Shown: positions 12,353 through 25,600 of the stretch, one piece after another
Layout: each line of letters starts with the position of its first letter
Numbering within the stretch: the stretch's first letter is position 1
Source: Rhynchonema sp. JSB1_4
Taxonomy: Eukaryota > Nematoda > Chromadorea > Monhysterida > Xyalidae
Length of the DNA stretch: 64,000 nt
NCBI GenBank assembly: GCA_030248065.1
Contig: JASAMV010006061.1
Coordinates: forward strand, 1 to 64,000
Direction: 5' to 3'
Made by a program: the position numbers and the translations under genes
Notes under the pieces: generated by a model
What the model was told of the DNA's origin: nothing
Seen by the model: only the letters and a program-made list of their open reading frames with translations
Databases searched by the model: none

Positions 12353-15300
12353 CTATTTCCATCGGATCTTTGACCTATCACCCAGCCGTACATGCACTTG
12401 TGTCAACAACATTACTTTATGCCTATCATCGTAGTGCACATGCGTGCCAGCCAGTGGTTCACCATTGACAGTCACATTCACGGGCGCATTCGTCACGTTA
12501 AACACTTGTACCGTCTCCAAATGTGGCGTGTCATGTGCGTCGCAGCCGCTTTGTTTCGGCTGTAGATCGACCCGACCCAGGCCACTGCTCTTGCCGAGCG
12601 AATCTGTGGAAGAATAATCCTTCAAGTGCTGCGTGTGTGATGCTGTAAATTTTTTGAATCATGGTTTTTTTGGTCGATCATTTTGACCAGTTTTCACCGA
12701 TGGGCGGTGCACCAGGTCGTCTTCAACGCGAATGCACCAGATGGCCGCAGTGATCTGTTGTTATGCAAACAGACAACTTCAATCATCGCATGAAAACAGT
12801 TTCATGATCACTTACATTGCGCCTGTATGATACAGTACTCTTGCTTGTCAATGGCTCCTGGCGTCTCTCCGTCATCCCAGTACAGTGTGCCAGCTGCAAT
12901 TGGGTACTTGTACAGTTCGCGTGGGTGGTGGTTCAGGATTGAGCTTGTCATTTGGCTTCAAGCTTTGGTTAGGTAGGTTCGGTCCTAATCCAAATCCTCA
13001 GCCTGAGCTTAAACTCGGGCCCTAATGCAGGCCGACACATAAAAGCAAAAATTAGGCCCATAAAAAACATGGGAGTGAGGTTGACCAGTGTTGGTGACGA
13101 ATTATGTGGCCAACTTTCAACGCCGCCGCGAGCATAGCATGTTAAAGTGCACCACCTATTGCAAACGTGCAAACTTTACAAAGAGTACTGAAACCAGAAA
13201 TAATGCCAGCCTTTTTGAAAAAATATGCGTGTGACCAGGCATTAGCTTTCTGTAGTTCAGGAAATTTCAACCAGCCGTTCTTTAATTGTGGCTGGTTCGT
13301 ATTCTCGTGACTATCAATCATCCCGCGTGCGGCGCGTGCCACTCTTGTATCGCTCTTGGAGCGGACAGCAATAATTGAGTGGTTGCTGCATTCTTATCAT
13401 ACGCACGACGCGCGCACGGCGGCGTTGGAAAGTGGACACATAATTCGTCACAGACTAATAAGGTTGTACCTGCAATTCCATTGTGATTAGGTGCAATTGT
13501 GAGCATAAACGGTCTCATGCGCGCTTCATGACTGCTCTCCACGCCTGACTCGTGTCTGAACAGAATGTAGCCGCCCTTGATGTAGACACTGTCACTGATG
13601 TCGGCCATGTGCACCACAACCTCACGATCACGATTGGGTGTGCGCACTGGTACGCCGTTTATCGAGTACCACTCACCTGCAATTGAGGGTGCTGCTGTCA
13701 AACTGTGTCGATGATGAGATCGGATCTATGAGCAGCAAGTATACCTGTGTGCTTTTCCGAACAAGAACTATTTCGAGATTTACTTTCGCCTCGCCACCAG
13801 TTTGTTATCACAGCCGCTCATGAGATCATCAACCTGCATAAACTCACGGGAACTTAGGCAAATTATACCACATTCCCGTACCCCGTTTGATAATGGTGAT
13901 GGAAAAACTGCATCTGTGCTGTGCAGCACCTTTCTGTTCTTTAACAAGTTCCATTCTGAAACATCAGCCAACCTTTCGGGAAGTACACCGTTCGCGAGTG
14001 CGTGTCCTTTTGCAGCATCGGCGCCATCATCACCGCCCGACCCCACATTAGCTGATCGTGTCTGTTCCACATTTTGTCATTGCTCGGGTAGTCGAACAAC
14101 ATTGCCCTGACCACAGGTACACCCTGGGTGTGCGCTTGATAAAACAAGGTGTACAGGTAGGGCAGCAGCGTGTAGCGCAGTGACAGTGCGTTGCGAATAT
14201 CCGTGATCGTGCTGGGAGACCAGACTGCTGGGTCCTGCGAACATTTGGAAGAGTAAAGGTGATATCAAACTTGGTGATCGGATCGGTCGTCATGCCTTGT
14301 GGCCGAATCAGAATCGGTAATACGACTTTTTTAGTTCTAAGATTCTAAGATACCAAGGTACATAAGTTGTTCGTGGTCGAAATTTGCGAGTTACCGTTTA
14401 TCATGTAAATATTGAAACAATCCCAATAAAAAATGTCACGCCACCAAGGCAGATCCGATTCGATCACCAAGCTTGACACCGAATTTCAAAACCAGCACGC
14501 ATTATAGAGTATACCTGATCCAGAGCATCGTCGCTGTTGTGATTGCGGGCAAACGGATACACGATCGCAGCCAGTTGATGCCAACGCCGGCACAGCTGTT
14601 CGGTAGTGTTGCCGTTGAAACCGCAAATGTCACTACCCGACAATGGGATGCCGAAAATATTGAATTCGATTAGTGCGATCATCGATTGACCGAGATTGGG
14701 CCAGTCCGAGTTTGTATCGCCCATCCAATGTGCACCAAATGCACCAGTGCCCGGCGCTGTTGAACGACTCAGCACGAATGGACGACGGTTGGGCCGGTTG
14801 TGTAATAGGGCCTGAATGAATGGGTTACGGTATTGGTGCCATGCATGTGAGCGCGCATACCTACAGTATGATCAAAGTTGATGTCGAACTGGTGATTGGT
14901 ACTGGTCTTGTCTTGGTGATGTGACTTCGTTGTGTGAAGCCTACAACTAGGTATTTCGACCAGTGAGAAAGGTTTGATGGGCACTTGGACAAAAGTTTGA
15001 CGCTGTGGTCAAAATGAACCTCGAAATATCCTGATCCTGATATAAAGTGGATGTGGGCAAGACACGGTGGGAGCACCTCATCAATTTTGATACTGGTTCG
15101 ATATTCGCATGTGCGTATGATATTATACTATGAGTTCGGTATGCTATATCGCACCGACCCTGTGCGTATCCCGGCATTCCATATGTCCGTATCGTGTGTG
15201 CGACCTGATATGTGGTCCATCATGTGTCATTGCGTCCAGGCACAATGTCTTACGGTAGATCGGCTCGTAGGACACCGGGGAGAATGGAGGATTGTTGAGC

Positions 15301-17837
15301 GCATTCACAGCGCAACCTGTGATCAGTATATGGTACATCAACCCGTCAACTGCAGGGACACTCGTAAATGGCGGATCCCATCTAGGTGTGTTGGCAAGGT
15401 GCATTGGTACTGACGGGCACATCCTGTGTACATGTACCTGCCACATGGAAATGGAATACATTACAGTATTGTGTCACTTTTGCATGTAACGTTGCAACCT
15501 ACAGTACTTGTGCACAGTCCAGCGGTGCACCAGGTCATCGTCAGTGCGAATGCACCAGATGACTCCAAGCTATCACTACACACACACACCTGTATTCGAC
15601 CCGTGTACAAAATTGGCCGGTTCATTCATATCAATCCAAATGCCATCGTAATCCAACACATCACTGAAATTGGCCATCATTTGCAGCCAGTAGATTGCGG
15701 TTCGAGGATTCGTAAAATCCGGCCAGTAGGTGTTGCCCGGCCAGACTTTGCCCTCCAGAGACTGGCCATTGCGCGCGTCCTTGATGAAAATCTGCAGCTG
15801 CTTACCGTAACTCAATGGAGGGTACGTGCCGTTGACATGGCTCGGGATACCTGTATATGTAGCAGTGAAAGGGGGCTTCGTTTCAAAAAGGCTTCGATTC
15901 TACCACTTGTAGTTTGACGCCTCTCTTTGATCGGGCTGCTCTCTACATTCTGCTCATAAGCGAGAGGCAAGTTCACTCACTCGGCATTGGTATTCAAAAA
16001 ATTACACATCGTGACCTGCCTGGATCAACAATTGGCACCAGTCTCCTGTGCGTTGAATGGATCACATCTTTTACATATTGATTGAATCCTTTGAACGCTT
16101 CTCCCACCGTAAAGTCGTGTTTGTTGTGCATGTAGTCGATGTCAACCCATTGTGCATCTTGTGGGATTTTAGCGGCACGGTTTCTGTCCCAGACTTTTCG
16201 CAAATCCGTCAGGCTACGGTAGCCGAACCGACATAAATGGAATCCGAGGGCCCAATAGGGTGGCATATGCGGTCGACCCACTATATAGGTGTATTGTGCG
16301 ATGACGTCATCCATTGTGGGACCCATAAAGTGGTACAACGTGAAGCGGGACCCACCCATGAGACGGAAGGTCACTAGTTCGGGGTTGGGCTGTAGGAACA
16401 CATCCAGGGGATAGTCAGTCTCCAGGTAGACACCATAAGACTTGTTGTTTGAGTCGAGACCCACGTAGAATGGTTGCACCCCGTACAGATTCGAGTCTGG
16501 AATGGGCCATTGATCCTGATTGAACAAGGAGAGTCGAGTCCAGTTGAAGTCTCGTCTCAGACTACGATGCCATTGCTCGCCCAGCCCGTAGACATTGCGA
16601 GTGGGCACACGCGTGCTAAGTTGGATGAAATGGGCGGAAAACGTGAAACCGGGCAGATTGCGACTGTCGAATAAGGCAGGAGCTTTTGGGTCACGCTGTG
16701 ATGCCGATGTTGACGCACGAGTCACGCTGTAGCCGAATGGGGATTGCTGGACGGTGACCTGGTAGCTGACTGCTGATGCTTCATCATCTCTTTGCTCCTC
16801 CTCCTCGTCCTCCTCCTCCTCTTCCATGTTTGAAACATCATCGGATGAACTCGACTCGTGATTGATTGTTGACAGTCGACTGCTGCTAAACGTCATTGAG
16901 AACGAATCGGCGGTGATCTTGTTGAGTCTGATAAAAGAATGCAAGAGATTGGTATGTAATCGCGATATCGAATTCGTTTTCGCTTTCAGTAAATTAATTT
17001 CGAGCAGCGTAAGAACTGCTCCCAGACTCTTGATAAAAAACTTTTAAGCTGGTCACAATAAGTCATAGATGACACAACCAGGCCATGCGAATGACTGGCT
17101 CACAAAAGCGTTCAGACATTACGGTAGTCACTCCAGATTATCCATGCGAAGTAGAATGTGCTTTTTTCGGTTGACCTGTTTTTGACAAACTGGCGGTGTA
17201 CCAGGTGATCGTCAGTGCAAATGCACCAAATGACCCCTCGCACCCACTTGTAATACACAACGAGTGCATCATGCCCAAAGAGCGTGGGTGTGTCCCTTCG
17301 GTGCAACCGTCCCTCTTCACTGCTGCTATCCGTTGTGCTGTTGTATCCAGACATTGAACTTGGGACGGCGTCGAAATAACACCACGGAATACCTGCAAAT
17401 AATTTGGGGTCTTTATATTGCAGAAAGCGAGTTGTGCCATTGTTCACTCAGGATGTTTCCACAAGATAATGAACTGTTATACTTATTCGTGGCTTTTATC
17501 TGTGGAAAAGTTCCACAGCCAATTCAAGGACAAATTTTTTGGTCCCTGTACTTTGCACCTACCCTCCTGATCAAGCCAACCCTCTACTTCCAAATTTTTG
17601 AAATTTTACAACTGTCTGTCGCTCATGGCATTGAACGATGTTGAAGTATTGCAATTCCAAAATATTGCTGTGGTTCTGCGTCAGCCACCCATCAGCCTCA
17701 GGTGAAAAGATCAGCCAAATTGCGCTCTCACGCCCGACACCCGAGATCTCCACCTTGCCGCGTGGGTGACCACAAACAGCCACGTGCGTCACATCGTGTT
17801 TTGGTCGCATGTTTGTCTGGATGACAGTCCACACGCA
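12353..17837 (-). CDS. Lysosomal-type acid alpha-glucosidase (GH31) with trefoil domain
   Basis: Hydrolyses terminal alpha-1,4-glucosidic bonds (glycogen, maltose). Exons 5'-3': 17754-17837, 17248-17392, 16020-16927, 15590-15850, 15159 to about 15423, 14515-14811, 13973-14234, 13470-13676, 12816-12893, 12353-12603 (stop); about 919 codons. A P-type trefoil opens the protein (RVDCHPDK.., [16 protein letters not shown]); next come [28 protein letters not shown], the nucleophile Asp in WIDMNEP (residue ~453 of the visible part), the acid/base Asp in HWMGD (~586), GADICGF-like [22 protein letters not shown], and a beta-sandwich tail. It resembles GAA/maltase. The exon carrying the start and signal peptide was not found. 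A Glu/Asp-rich insert sits in the third exon. The 15851-16019 intron appears to use a GC donor. The phase at the 15590/15423 junction does not close with the obvious splice sites. Confidence 0.93.
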
Positions 17838-18651
17838 CTTGGTAGGATAAACATTGCGTCACATTAGCAGTTAGAAACAATAAACTGACAAGTTGCGAAT
17901 GCATTATTTTTGGTTGGGATTTTCATTCAACAATTCTTTTTTCGACAGAATTTTGGCTGGAGAACCACTAGACAACGGAAATTGATTCAGTTCAACAGCA
18001 GTGATTGCTGACACAAGAACTGAGTATTTCTTCATGTTTATGCTTTGCACCTGTTTTCTGTGATAAGCACTGATTGTTTACTCCTGAACCGTGCTTTCCC
18101 TGGACAAATGACCGGAAAGACATGTCATCAACATCATTGCTTTTGTATGTAATCAGTGTCTGCCGTGATGCAGTTGCTGTGTTGTGTTCAAGTCTTTGTT
18201 CAGGGACAGAAACAGTTCGTCAATAGACTACAATGCAAAATGCGCGTTATTTACCACGTCAGGTGCGTTAGTATAAACAAGAAAGCACTGGAGCATAGTC
18301 TGGGTTCACAAAAACGTGCAAGCGTTCATGCTCTGTTGCCCAACCAAGTAATCAAACGACTTTGGCTTTTGTCAGCGGCCACGCTAAAAGTGGGAACCAA
18401 AAAAAACTACGGCGTGTATACGCAACGGTGCAAAAACAGAACAAAAAACCCAGACTATTACGCATAAGAACCTCCTTTGCAAAATCATTTCTTGGCATCA
18501 GAAAATTAATAATAATAACGTAAAAAATTAATAATTGTGATATTAATAAATGTGAAAATTTCGACAGGTAGTCAGGTGACCAACATATACGGACACATTT
18601 TGGACCAGATCAGCTCTGACACCAGCTCTGATCCCACTATACCTAGTGGCC
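17838..18651. other. Head-to-head region between glucosidase and sulfotransferase
   Basis: About 0.8 kb between the first identified glucosidase exon (-) and the sulfotransferase ATG (+). It may hold the glucosidase start/signal-peptide exon and promoters of both genes, but I could not recognise a start exon, TATA box or initiator. The longest frame (+, 18156-18467) has no conserved feature. Confidence 0.5.
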
Positions 18652-21600
18652 ATGTCCCGTCGATTTCATTTCCACCGTGGCCTGGCACGTATTATCCAAC
18701 CGCGCTACGCACTGGCCATCAGTGTGTGGTCATTGATCGTACTGAGTGTGTTTGTGTGGCTCTACAGACGAGTGCCATTGGACGACATATTGGACGGTAT
18801 GTATGTATACTCTGACAATTCTTTTGGGAGAAACGTTTCAAACGCGTTGCTTGATCCGTAAAGCGCATGATGCGTGCACTGGCTATAGCGGTCACGTGAC
18901 TTCTGTAGCCAGTGCACGCATAATGCGCTTTACGGATCAGGCAACGCCATTGAAAAGTTTCTCCCAAAAGAATTACCAGAGTATGTACTGTATGTGCACT
19001 TTTCTTGATTGGCTGTTGTATAGGGCGGTTCAAGTGGGAATTAAGCTTGACGAGCGGAAGTACGAATGCTAGCATTGTTTTGACCAGCGTAGAGGTGGTT
19101 TCCGGACATCAAGATATAATAAACAACGGTTACGCTAGTCAAAATAGGGGCTGACTGCTACAAATTTCACAATATTCGAACGTCACGTGCTGGCAAGTCC
19201 TACTACGGATCACCAGGTTTGATTTGTAAAGCTGGAGTTATACTTGTCCATTTTGGGCTTGTAGACAATAAGGACAAAATTTTCTTCGAATCATGTTTCG
19301 TGATAGCGGTGGAGGACTAATTTCGAACAGCGTAAAAGTTGTTCAAGTGGTGAAGGGGAACAACTTTTGCGCTGGTCGAAATTAGTGCTCCAACAGGATC
19401 ACAAAGTATGACTCAAAGAAAATTTTGTCCTCATTGTCTATAAGCCCAAAATTGACAAGTATAACTCCACGTTTGCTGCTTCGCAATGTACAACATGGAG
19501 CGATATGGTCACTCGTGACTCTTGCATTAAGGATATTAAGAATTTCACTGGAGCCACTAATTTCGCCCGGCTTGGATGTTAGCTTGGAGAATATCTTTTA
19601 CTCTGCTCGAAATCAGTGGCATCATTAAATTTCCAAAAATTGAGCAGAAGTCACATGAGCAATGCAGGGACGGTCCGATCGAATCCGATCACCAAGTTTG
19701 ATATAGCTCATATGTATTTCTTCAAAAGTATTTTGTTGTGGCAAAAACCTTTGCATGCATGCAGTGTAACTTCAGAAGACTCGGATGGTGAAGTCAAGTT
19801 TGTGCCCACCAAACACGCCGACAGACTTGATGCGTCCCGACCCATTCGTCACTTTATCTATCACGCACTGCACAAAACGGCCAGTACGGACACACGGACG
19901 GAATTGTGGCGGTACTGTAGGGACATGAAGTTGACCTGTTTGGGATACGCCACGTGTCAACTACATCCACATGAGGTTCGTCAACGAATATGTGTTTGAA
20001 CGGGCATAATAAGTTGTAGATCGCAGACATCAAACTTGGGCCGGCACTAAGTAATGACCCAACCAATTTTGCCAAATTCCCCGACCCAGCATGACAGCAA
20101 AGAGCATATACATACATACTTGCCTTCATGATCGGATCAATACGTATTTTCTTGCTCACGGGACTTATAATTGCAACAGCGATATTATTTCAAGCAACAT
20201 TTGAACTTTTAAGCTGGTTATGACATACCGAAATACATACAGTACCTTTGGAACAAGTCACGTGACCAAAGGTGTAGGTTCAGTTCTATTCGATCACCAA
20301 GTTTGCCACTCGTACTGTCGGCACACAGACAGACATTATGTATAGGCAATCCGCCAGCTCATGGCACTCGCACGCACACGTGCATGCTGCATTACTGCCG
20401 TCAATGAATGCATCCATTCTCTGCAGTTATCAGTTGAAACAACATTCCCAAATTTTGCAACAGTGCAGAAAAGTGCTATGACAAGCAGCAAATGAAAACC
20501 GGATAAATTAAAAAGCGGTCATCAAAATATGTCACTCGCTCAAAGTGTACATTTTGTTTAGAAAATGGCGTGTGCTGCCGCATGTGCTGTGTGTACAAAA
20601 AGTGCCATGAGCCGATGGATTGCCCATACATAGTATTACTTAACATGCGAAACATTGCCGTTCCCTGATTTCCCAAGGTGATCCGATGTTTCCGCAACGT
20701 GTCCAGTGCACACCCATCTGACCAACATATCGACTACGGTACGTTCACAATGAGACGGCTGAATGCCGGTTGTTGTCCACGACTGGACGATGTGCAGAAA
20801 TTCGATGGTTGGTTGCGGGGAGTACATGTATAAAAGAGCATAGCTGTAAAATATGCTGTATGAGGGGCTTTTTGTACATATGAAAACACATAGACACCAG
20901 TGGCTACCAAAATGAGTGAGGTTTCAGCCGTCCCGGGCTTTGACCCATGTACGTTGCTGGTTTCTGCCCATGCGGTGGTAGGTACTCGTCAATCAAGTCC
21001 TTAAACCCACAGTTTACTATACGCACTATACCTCATTATTGGTATTTCCCGTTTTGGATTGACCCTTGGCGCCAGCTATATTATAAGCCAGTGTTCCACT
21101 AAAGAAGGTTTGGAAAACTAAAAAAATGCCGCGTATCAACCAAGCTCGTGTTTGGGCACGAAGGCCAGCAAACTTCAATTTGTTCAACTCAATCATAGAA
21201 TGTTTCATGTCTGATCGACCATTTCCACCTGCTCGGCGCCGACAATCAGCTGTTTCTATCGAATGCGTTCGACGATCGTTCGTTCAAATTCACAATCGTC
21301 CGCGAACCGTCCGAACAATTCGCCTCCTATCACGCCATGATGTTCGAAACACGGTAATTCCATAATATGCGGTCCCACACACACGTGTAGCGCAGCGCAG
21401 CAGTGTGTCACGCAGAGGGGTTATCAATCAAACGTTGGTGATCGAACCGTATCCGAACCTCGACCTGCCTTGTTCACTTTGACTTTTCGGGGCTGAGATT
21501 TATCGAAAGTACCATTAAATTGACGAGAATAACGTGCGTTGTTTGCATACCTATAGTTTGGGATGCTGGGAAAAAATTTTGCGTTGGTCGAAAGTAGCGG

Positions 21601-22367
21601 CGCTGCAGCAAATCACGCGAAAAATCGTATCCTCACCACTTGCCCACCTTGAGCTTGCAGATACCAATACCGTTTTGTGCCAAATCTGACCGACACGATC
21701 GATATGTTCTACGCACATCGACGTCAACAAATGGATTTGCCTGAGAAATACGTCGGATTGCACAAAATATTGACAAATTCACAATCGAAGGAATTAGGAT
21801 GGCAGGGCGTGGATGGCGATGATAGTCATCAGCGTGTCATCAGGTGATGTCTGAAACCGGATATTTTTTGTAGTCTAACATGAAACGTCCGGTGCCGATC
21901 ATGTCACAATAGACTGTAGACTGTATCAAATGTTGTGGCTAATTCTAATGTGGTCTACGCATAGGTATGTGCATATTTCGTGCGAACGTACATAATGGCA
22001 AGGCAACAATGTTCCATGCAATGCACGTGGTTTGCGCGCAAACCTAGACACTCTTGTTGCGTCTATGGATATTTGCGTAGACTACATTAGAATAAGCCAA
22101 AAGTTGTTCACCTACAGCTACATGCAATCGCTGGACTTTGTCGGCAACGCGGATCACATGTGTCAAACGTGGCAGTTGCTCCGCGACCGACTTCGATGGC
22201 CAAAGAGCTACCTCAGACCGATGGTGCCTAGAGAGCTGGTGAAAAGCAGGGAAAGGGTGCGACGGCTAAGCGCCGAACATCGAGCCATGCTCGTGCACAT
22301 ACAATACGCCGATTATGAACTGTACAAAGTGGCGAATATGATATTCATGAAATATATGAAGTATTGA
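18652..22367 (+). CDS. Galactose-3-O-sulfotransferase-like Golgi enzyme
   Basis: Predicted type II Golgi enzyme moving sulfate from PAPS to galactose residues of glycans. Exons: 18652-18796, 19776-19975, 21199-21353, 21661-21843, 22118-22367 (TGA); 311 codons in one frame. Residues ~20-41 (start of hydrophobic run YALAISVWSLIVLS) form a signal anchor. HKTAS in exon 2 fits the 5'-phosphosulfate-binding loop, and KFTIVREP in exon 3 fits the 3'-phosphate-binding loop (FITILREP) of the Gal3ST family. The C-terminal exon has CQTWQLLRDRLRW, close to the family's ..LLKRLLCW region. It is shorter than vertebrate Gal3STs (about 400 aa). The first intron holds two MITEs. Family placement rests on two short motifs, so another PAPS sulfotransferase subfamily remains possible. 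Confidence 0.8.
18808..18983. mobile_element. Foldback MITE, TGCCTGATCCG family, copy 2
   Basis: Same arms as the element at 5349-5532: TATACTCTGACAATTC at the left, TTGCTTGATCCGTAAAGCGC within, and the complement at the right ending CAGAGTA. Lies 11 bases inside the first intron of the sulfotransferase gene. The right TA flank is mutated to TG. Confidence 0.8.
19231..19470. mobile_element. Foldback MITE, GGAGTTATACTTGTCC family, copy 2
   Basis: Left end GCTGGAGTTATACTTGTCC, right end GGACAAGTATAACTCCAC-like (as ACAAGTATAACTCCAC). Arms of roughly 55 bases contain GACAATAAGGACAAAATTTTC. Lies in the first sulfotransferase intron. The centre contains a further short inverted pair around GTAAAAGTTGTTC / GAACAACTTTTGC. 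Confidence 0.78.
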
Positions 22368-22670
22368 CTCGCACTTTTAATGGACGAAATAATTTTAATT
22401 GGTGGATGAAAATATGTTTTAGGACTTTAGACTACTTGACATGCAGGGATTTACGATCCGACTACTTCAAGTCATCAACATATGCGTGCTATTGTACAAT
22501 AGTTTGGCTTAGACAGCGCTTCCACCGCTTCCACACACAGTAGTCTTCGTTTTTCTGCCAAGGATGATTTTTTATTAGTCACTATTGAGAACGTGAGAAC
22601 CACGAGAAAATGGAATAATTGAACAGAATACCAAAACTGAGTGAATAATCAAGTTCGCATTAAATTCACA
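22368..22670. other. Convergent intergenic spacer, 303 bp
   Basis: 3' flanks of the sulfotransferase (+) and of exchanger copy A (-). No repeat or gene seen; any polyadenylation signals are not obvious. Confidence 0.6.
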
Positions 22671-25600
22671 TTAAAGCTGTTCACTTTCGGCCCAGCTCAC
22701 GCGCGTCGTGCTTGTGCTGCGTGAAACATCATTTTGCACATCACTAATCAGATTCGACCACGCGTTGCTGACACGATGGTGACGTTGCATCTCGTTTTGT
22801 ACGATGTCGGAGGCGTCCGGTTGGTCGGTAAGTCGGTGCTCGGGTGATAAGTAGTGGATCTGCGTGATTTTGGGGCTGATGTCAAACTTGGCGGTCAGGC
22901 TCTGTCTTGTATTTTGATAATTGCTACATGTGCTTTTTGACCAGCGCAATAGTTCAGCTGCGTACATACACATACACTATGAGCAAAATTTACGCTGGTC
23001 AAATTTGGTGACATCCAGCACCCAAATTCAGAAACAACCGTGCCGCTGGCAAGTTGGAGTCTATTGTCACTGACAAAAGTAACAGGAATCGATCGACAAC
23101 AAACTCTTCGATATGCAGGATTATCAATCATGGTGCGCAGTAATGCGATGCCTTCGGCTGAATTTAGATCCAGTCCCTTCTTGCGGCGTCGTGCGTCTGC
23201 AATATGGTCTGTGGTCCGATGTTTCAACTTTTTCTTACCAGTGTGCGCTATGGACTTTTTTATGGTGATTCCTTTTTGTAATGAACAACAGTTTGGTCCT
23301 CAATCAGCAATAGTTGACCTCTGTAACTAGTATTTTAGTAATCTGAAATCCGGGTTCCGATCAGCTCACAAAACAGGGTACTCTATATTAAGTACAGCTT
23401 CGGGGGGGGGACAAACCTGTGGTTGGCGCGGGCGTGGGCGAGACAATTTTAGAAGGAGCGGGATTCAAGCTGAAAATTCAGACAAAATTTTGCCGGTTAA
23501 AAATTACGAAAGTTCCCAAAAAACTGTATAAAAACCCACTCTGAAGACGATCTTGACATTTTCAGCATTTTCTTTCCGACGATTGAGGGCTCACGCTGGA
23601 GAGCCGGTCGAATGAACTTGTGACTGACCCATTTGGTGGCTTGCTGAAAGGATATATCATTTCAAAAACAACATTTGCATGAGGAAAACGTCTCTGGCTG
23701 ACAAAATGACGAGGTGTTATGTATATTTCAACTTTACAGACTCACACGCAACTAACGAGGCGGTGACAAATTTTTGGTTATGGTATATGTGATAGAAATA
23801 GCAGGACTAATTTTGACCAGTGTAAAAGTTTGAAAAAATTGCTGATTATCGGTAAGGAGGTGCAACATTCGTGCTAATCGCACGACTCAAACTGAAATTT
23901 GTAACTGCCGTGGGACATTTCAGTGTGCTGCCTCCTCCGGTTTTGATACGGCTGTTGGTTGACGCCTCTTGCTGGATCTTGCTTTAACAAACAAAATAAG
24001 AACACAAATCGTCATTATGCGTGACGCACCGCCCAATGATTGACTCCCTTGACCTCACTGATCTGTTCAATACCAGCCAGCCAGTGCTGCATCACTCCAC
24101 GATGGAACTCCATGAACAACGCTGTGCCGTGCGCTTTGGCTGCCGAATCGGCCAGACGGATGTTCAGATAGTGCACCAGCGGCTTCATTGTGGTGCCCTA
24201 TGATTAATGTACATACCATACTTGTATTTTTTCTGGGACGCAAACGCACAACGCCTCAAACAGATATGTTTTCTTAACCTGTTTGGAGCATTATGCATGT
24301 TTGACCAGCGCAAAAGTTGGTTTCCTATCTTATTACGCATTCAACAAGAATAACGCTGGTCAAAACCAGTGTTCCAATTTATCAACGAAATACAGCCACA
24401 AGAAATTTTGCAAAACCGGGCGCTCGATTGAAATTTGAATATTGCGCTTGTGCAGTGTGCGCCTTTGCCCGTTTTGATTTGTTTGTGCGGTGCGCCAGGT
24501 CATCGTCAGTATGAAACTACACGTAGAGTGTTGTTTGTTAATACGGTTCGAAAGCTTGCATATTTACGCAGCTCACCTGTACGAACACGGTGAATAGAAT
24601 GACGGCGTACGTTGCGGTGAGCAGCATATGACGTAGCTCATCGCTGCCAACTTCGTCGCTCAACGCAAATGCCAGTGAAAACGACACTGCACCGCGCAAC
24701 CCACCGTAGCCCTGCAACCCCAAGGGTAATGAACGTCATGATTTCATGGTGATGGTCATTTGTATTCACCCGCTGTGTTCTTGAGGAGAACTCGTTATAA
24801 TAAGGCAAGTGTGGTTAATTTGAACCATATTTCGTCTGTTACCATTACGCTGGTCAAGGAGTCAACGACGAACCGTTCCCTACGGGAACTTTGTCGGACC
24901 AACGAACCAGCAAAAAATAGGGGAGTCAATTGTGTATACGAATGATGATGTCACACCAACCATAATCAGCTGTTCACGGAAATTCACGCGTCGCGTACCC
25001 GCTGTGTGTCGGTTGACAAACGCCATCAATGCGAACACAACTTGAAACATCAGCTTTTTTCAGTTTTCAGGGTTTAATGGACATTTATTTACGCTTGACA
25101 AGACAACTGACCAGCAAATCGAATGACGAAACACAAGACGACTGAAGCAATTGAGAAGCAGGTGTCCCAATTTTGCCAAAATCGGCCGTGTCTTGTGGTG
25201 AAATTGACCATCATCAGTCCGAGAATAATGAAAATCAATGACTCCATGATGTGACTGAAAGAACAATCAATGCTAGAGGAATGAATCGATCAATCACGCA
25301 ATGTGAATCCAATCAACGAAAAATTTAAACGAGATTGCGCTTTAATCAAATGTTCTGCAACCTCCAACTGCCTGCTTAAAGGGTGTGCCTGATGTCTCCG
25401 CGTCCGCAATCATTAATAATCTTCTGTAATCAAACAAATCTGCCCTTTTCGTTTCTTAATACAAAGCTTCACCCTTTTTAACGCTCTAAAAACTCGAAAT
25501 CAATCATGTTACTTCCAGAATTTAAATCAGCTATAGGGCACAAAATCCGGGCTCAAAACATTTAGACCCAAATCATTTTTAGGCATTAAAACACGCAGAA

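Noticed and set aside
17571..17834. An 87-codon minus-strand ORF over the trefoil exon
   Set aside because: The conserved trefoil residues are in another frame of the same DNA, so this ORF is a shadow.
20680..20827. An extra sulfotransferase exon starting VIRCFRNVSS
   Set aside because: The frame is open, but exons 2 and 3 already join in phase with the right spacing between the HKTAS and REP motifs, and the acceptor is weak.
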